Positions 62,636 to 64,000 of a DNA stretch of 64,000 nucleotides are shown in pieces. The notes below the pieces were generated by a model that saw only the letters and a program-made list of their open reading frames with translations, made no database searches and was not told the origin of the DNA. The DNA is from Clostridiales bacterium (GTDB lineage: Bacteria > Bacillota > Clostridia > Saccharofermentanales > Saccharofermentanaceae). Where the stretch lies: contig JAFWMQ010000005.1 of the NCBI GenBank assembly GCA_017510605.1, positions 62,001 through 126,000 of the forward strand. Reading direction: 5' to 3'. Numbering within the stretch: position 1 is the first letter of the stretch; every line of letters begins with the position of its first letter. The position numbers and the translations under genes were made by a program.

Positions 62636-62789
62636 ATTGTTAACCCCCAATGATCTTCTCCGAAGAGCACTATACGAGTATAGCAATATAAATATATATA
62701 TGTAGGCGAAAAATGAAAGAATATATGTGATTGTAATATAGCAGGGGAAATGGAAGCCACACCACCGTATTCCTGAAGACCGGTGATTA

Positions 62790-62922
62790 ATGGTCAGTTT
62801 TTTGGTTATGCAATCTGGCTGTTTATGATAACCAATAAGTTGACTTTCGAGAACAATCAACTTATTGGTTATGTGATTAGCTTCAGTATGCTAACCAAAA
62901 ACGAATCACAACATCTGACCAT
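62790..62922. repeat. Nested inverted repeat of about 130 bases between moxR and the nuclease-like gene
   Basis: Three pairs are nested. The outer one is ATGGTCAG (62790) with CTGACCAT (62915). The middle one is TTTTTGGTTATGCA (62799) with TGCTAACCAAAAA (62889), one bulge. The inner one is ATAACCAATAAGTTGA (62828-62843) with TCAACTTATTGGTTAT (62857-62872), a perfect 16-bp stem with a 13-base loop. No ORF of interest covers it. The 305-base gap 62636-62940 otherwise holds the AT-rich moxR promoter region. It could be a small mobile-element remnant or a structured RNA. Confidence 0.7.
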
Positions 62923-62940
62923 CAAGTTATATATTTTTGA

Positions 62941-63732
62941 TCAGCAATCAAGGGGTGGTAATAACAGTGAATCGTATATCACTGAGTTAAGTTTAGTGCG
63001 AAGAGTTCTGATATCGAATGGAACATCATCCTTACTGTAGGTGTAGAAAACATCAAGTTCCGGGAGCAGTCCGGCTCCGGAATAGTTGTTGTATTTCGTT
63101 GCGGTTATGCGGTTGTAGTCGGCGGCATTCTTCATTCCGAAATGTTCGTGGAACTTGCACAGATCAAGTTCCTTGATCAGGATTACAAAATCGGAATAGA
63201 TTGGCTTATTCAGTCCCTTAAGCCAAATTTCCGGTTCATACTTAAAAGGAATCCCGTTCTCAGTATAAAACGTTGCGATCGAGACTTCTGCAGCAGATCT
63301 GTAGTATGTTCCATTATAGAAAAATGTTTTGTTCTCTCGGTAATTCGGGTTGGCATCATTTTTTAGGCTATTGAAAAAGTTTCCGTCCAATATCACGGCA
63401 TCATCAGCACTTCTATACATGCGTCTTATGATCTTTCTCGGGTTGATATCAGGAGGAGGCGGACCCTTGAAGTAACAGTTCCAGATACCTTCAAGCCTTG
63501 TCAGTTCGCGCTGGATATCGTCTCTTAACAACAATCTGTTCTGAATATTGATTCCGGATTTACTGTCTACCAAATAGGTTCCTCCGGAACTTACGGTGAA
63601 AACATCTTTTTTCTCTCCGTGAATTGTCCGCTTCGTTTTTGTAACCTCAGGAAACATGGCAAGCTGTTGCTTGAGAAAATTGATTTTCAAGGCAAGGTAT
63701 TCTTTCGGGATGTATGGTTCAAGTATCTGCAT
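62941..63732 (-). CDS. PD-(D/E)xK-like nuclease-fold protein, unknown role
   Basis: A 263-aa protein. The C-terminal half matches a nuclease-fold pattern seen in uncharacterised clostridial proteins: a Tyr-x-x-x-x-Glu helix (YRSAAEVSIATFYTENGIPFKYEPEI), a strand with Asp (PIYSDFVILI), then KFHEHFG with Glu and His, where relatives read YWEHFG. The N-terminal 130 residues are basic and helical. A TATAAT lies eight bases before the ATG, and the ribosome site (GAGAGG) is rather far upstream. The gene is flanked on both sides by dense inverted repeats. Confidence 0.65.
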   Translation of the reverse strand: MQILEPYIPKEYLALKINFLKQQLAMFPEVTKTKRTIHGEKKDVFTVSSGGTYLVDSKSGINIQNRLLLRDDIQRELTRLEGIWNCYFKGPPPPDINPRKIIRRMYRSADDAVILDGNFFNSLKNDANPNYRENKTFFYNGTYYRSAAEVSIATFYTENGIPFKYEPEIWLKGLNKPIYSDFVILIKELDLCKFHEHFGMKNAADYNRITATKYNNYSGAGLLPELDVFYTYSKDDVPFDIRTLRTKLNSVIYDSLLLPPLDC

Positions 63733-63747
63733 AGTCAGATTATAACC

Positions 63748-63801
63748 TCTCTGTTTGTCGGTTTTTCACGACAAAATCCGACAAAATCCGACAAACAGAG
63801 A
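63748..63801. repeat. 14-bp inverted repeat enclosing 10-bp tandem repeats
   Basis: TCTCTGTTTGTCGG (63748-63761) pairs perfectly with CCGACAAACAGAGA (63788-63801). Between them CGACAAAATC is repeated in tandem (from 63769 and 63779), running into the right arm. It lies 16 bases upstream of the minus-strand nuclease-like gene. Confidence 0.65.
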
Positions 63802-63845
63802 AGTGATCCTTACCCTTAAAGCTGAGTATTGCAGTTCGCTATCTT

Positions 63846-63946
63846 TCCGACTTTTCGTGTTGAAAAACTCGGCAGAAAAGTCGGATTTCCTGATTTCCGA
63901 CTATTTGTCCGACTTTCCAAAGCGTATTAGTCGGAAAAAAGTCGGA
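63846..63946. repeat. Array of TCCGACT / AGTCGGA motifs
   Basis: Three inverted pairs are seen: TCCGACTTTT (63846) with AAAAGTCGGA (63876), TTTCCGACTA (63894) with TAGTCGGAAA (63928), and TCCGACTTT (63908) with AAAGTCGGA (63938). The last two pairs interleave, so they cannot all fold at once. With the CCGAC copies in the adjacent repeat this makes at least eight CCGAC-type motifs in 190 bases. An array of protein-binding sites is more likely than a terminator. Confidence 0.65.
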
Positions 63947-64000
63947 TTAATCCAAGCAGGGGTTCCTTTCTATATATGCAGCCCGAAAAACCGGAGCAAA

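Noticed and set aside
61454..62860. Longer moxR start upstream of 62635
   Set aside because: The extra 75 residues are hydrophobic and unrelated to MoxR, cover AT-rich intergenic DNA and have no ribosome site, while ATG62635 has one and begins at the usual MoxR N-terminus.
63748..63946. CRISPR array
   Set aside because: The repeats are 9-14 bases, in both orientations and with irregular spacing. There are no uniform 25-40-base repeats with spacers and no cas genes.

Overview
The window looks like chromosome of an anaerobic, low-to-mid GC Firmicute of the class Clostridia. The gut or rumen Oscillospirales/Lachnospirales/Saccharofermentans-type range is plausible; this is inferred from gene content and no marker gene was available. 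Supporting signs are strong AAGGAGG-type ribosome sites, frequent TTG/GTG starts, many Sec lipoproteins, ferredoxin-fused reductases, a GH10 xylanase lipoprotein, larEBC, and a TIGR03905-type TSCPD protein. There is no rRNA, tRNA, CRISPR array, insertion sequence or clear prophage.

Layout. 1-3.1 kb: potB-potC-potD polyamine uptake, closed by a terminator. 3.2-6.5 kb (minus): proB and a class A penicillin-binding protein. 6.5-14.6 kb: an RNA uracil methyltransferase, a DinB-like protein, secreted M28 peptidase and SGNH hydrolase lipoproteins, a diguanylate cyclase, a patatin, a SAP-domain protein and an LppM-like lipoprotein. 14.6-21.1 kb: an EamA exporter diverging from an HTH-desulfoferrodoxin fusion, a VanX-like dipeptidase, a gene remnant, an MgtA-type P-ATPase and a membrane-anchored propeller protein. 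21.1-25.2 kb: an NMT1-type ABC importer (minus), MscS and a DUF3737 protein. 25.3-29.4 kb: a DtxR/MntR-type regulator, two small membrane proteins and larE-larB-larC. 29.5-32.5 kb (minus): an ECF sigma/anti-sigma pair and a two-domain lipoprotein. 32.7-35.2 kb: a cysteine-rich leader peptide, then metY and cysK. 35.4-42.5 kb: an aldo/keto reductase-ferredoxin, an alpha/beta hydrolase, an MFS transporter, a leader peptide plus terminator ahead of mgtE, and a TSCPD protein. 42.6-46.5 kb: a lipid kinase, plsC and the xylanase. 46.6-49.1 kb: membrane and regulatory genes around paired hairpin repeats. 49.3-54.1 kb: a four-gene run (MutS-like ATPase, C1 peptidase, unknown protein, HAD phosphatase). 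54.4-58.3 kb: an HTH-AbrB regulator with an acyltransferase, a CPBP homologue, TetR with an EFR1 flavodoxin-ferredoxin, and a tautomerase. 58.3-64 kb (minus): a MoxR/DUF58/transglutaminase operon and a PD-(D/E)xK-like protein flanked by dense inverted repeats.

The most notable items are two short translated leaders missing from a normal gene call. A 43-codon Cys-rich ORF (32755-32886) precedes metY-cysK. A 34-codon GTG-start ORF (39636-39740), followed by an intrinsic terminator, precedes mgtE. Next are the larEBC operon with two uncharacterised membrane proteins behind a metalloregulator gene and a 19-bp palindrome, the HTH-superoxide-reductase-like fusion with all metal ligands kept, and the inverted-repeat arrays at 62.8-62.9 and 63.75-63.95 kb. 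No experimental or database check was possible; function calls rest on recognised motifs and family resemblance.
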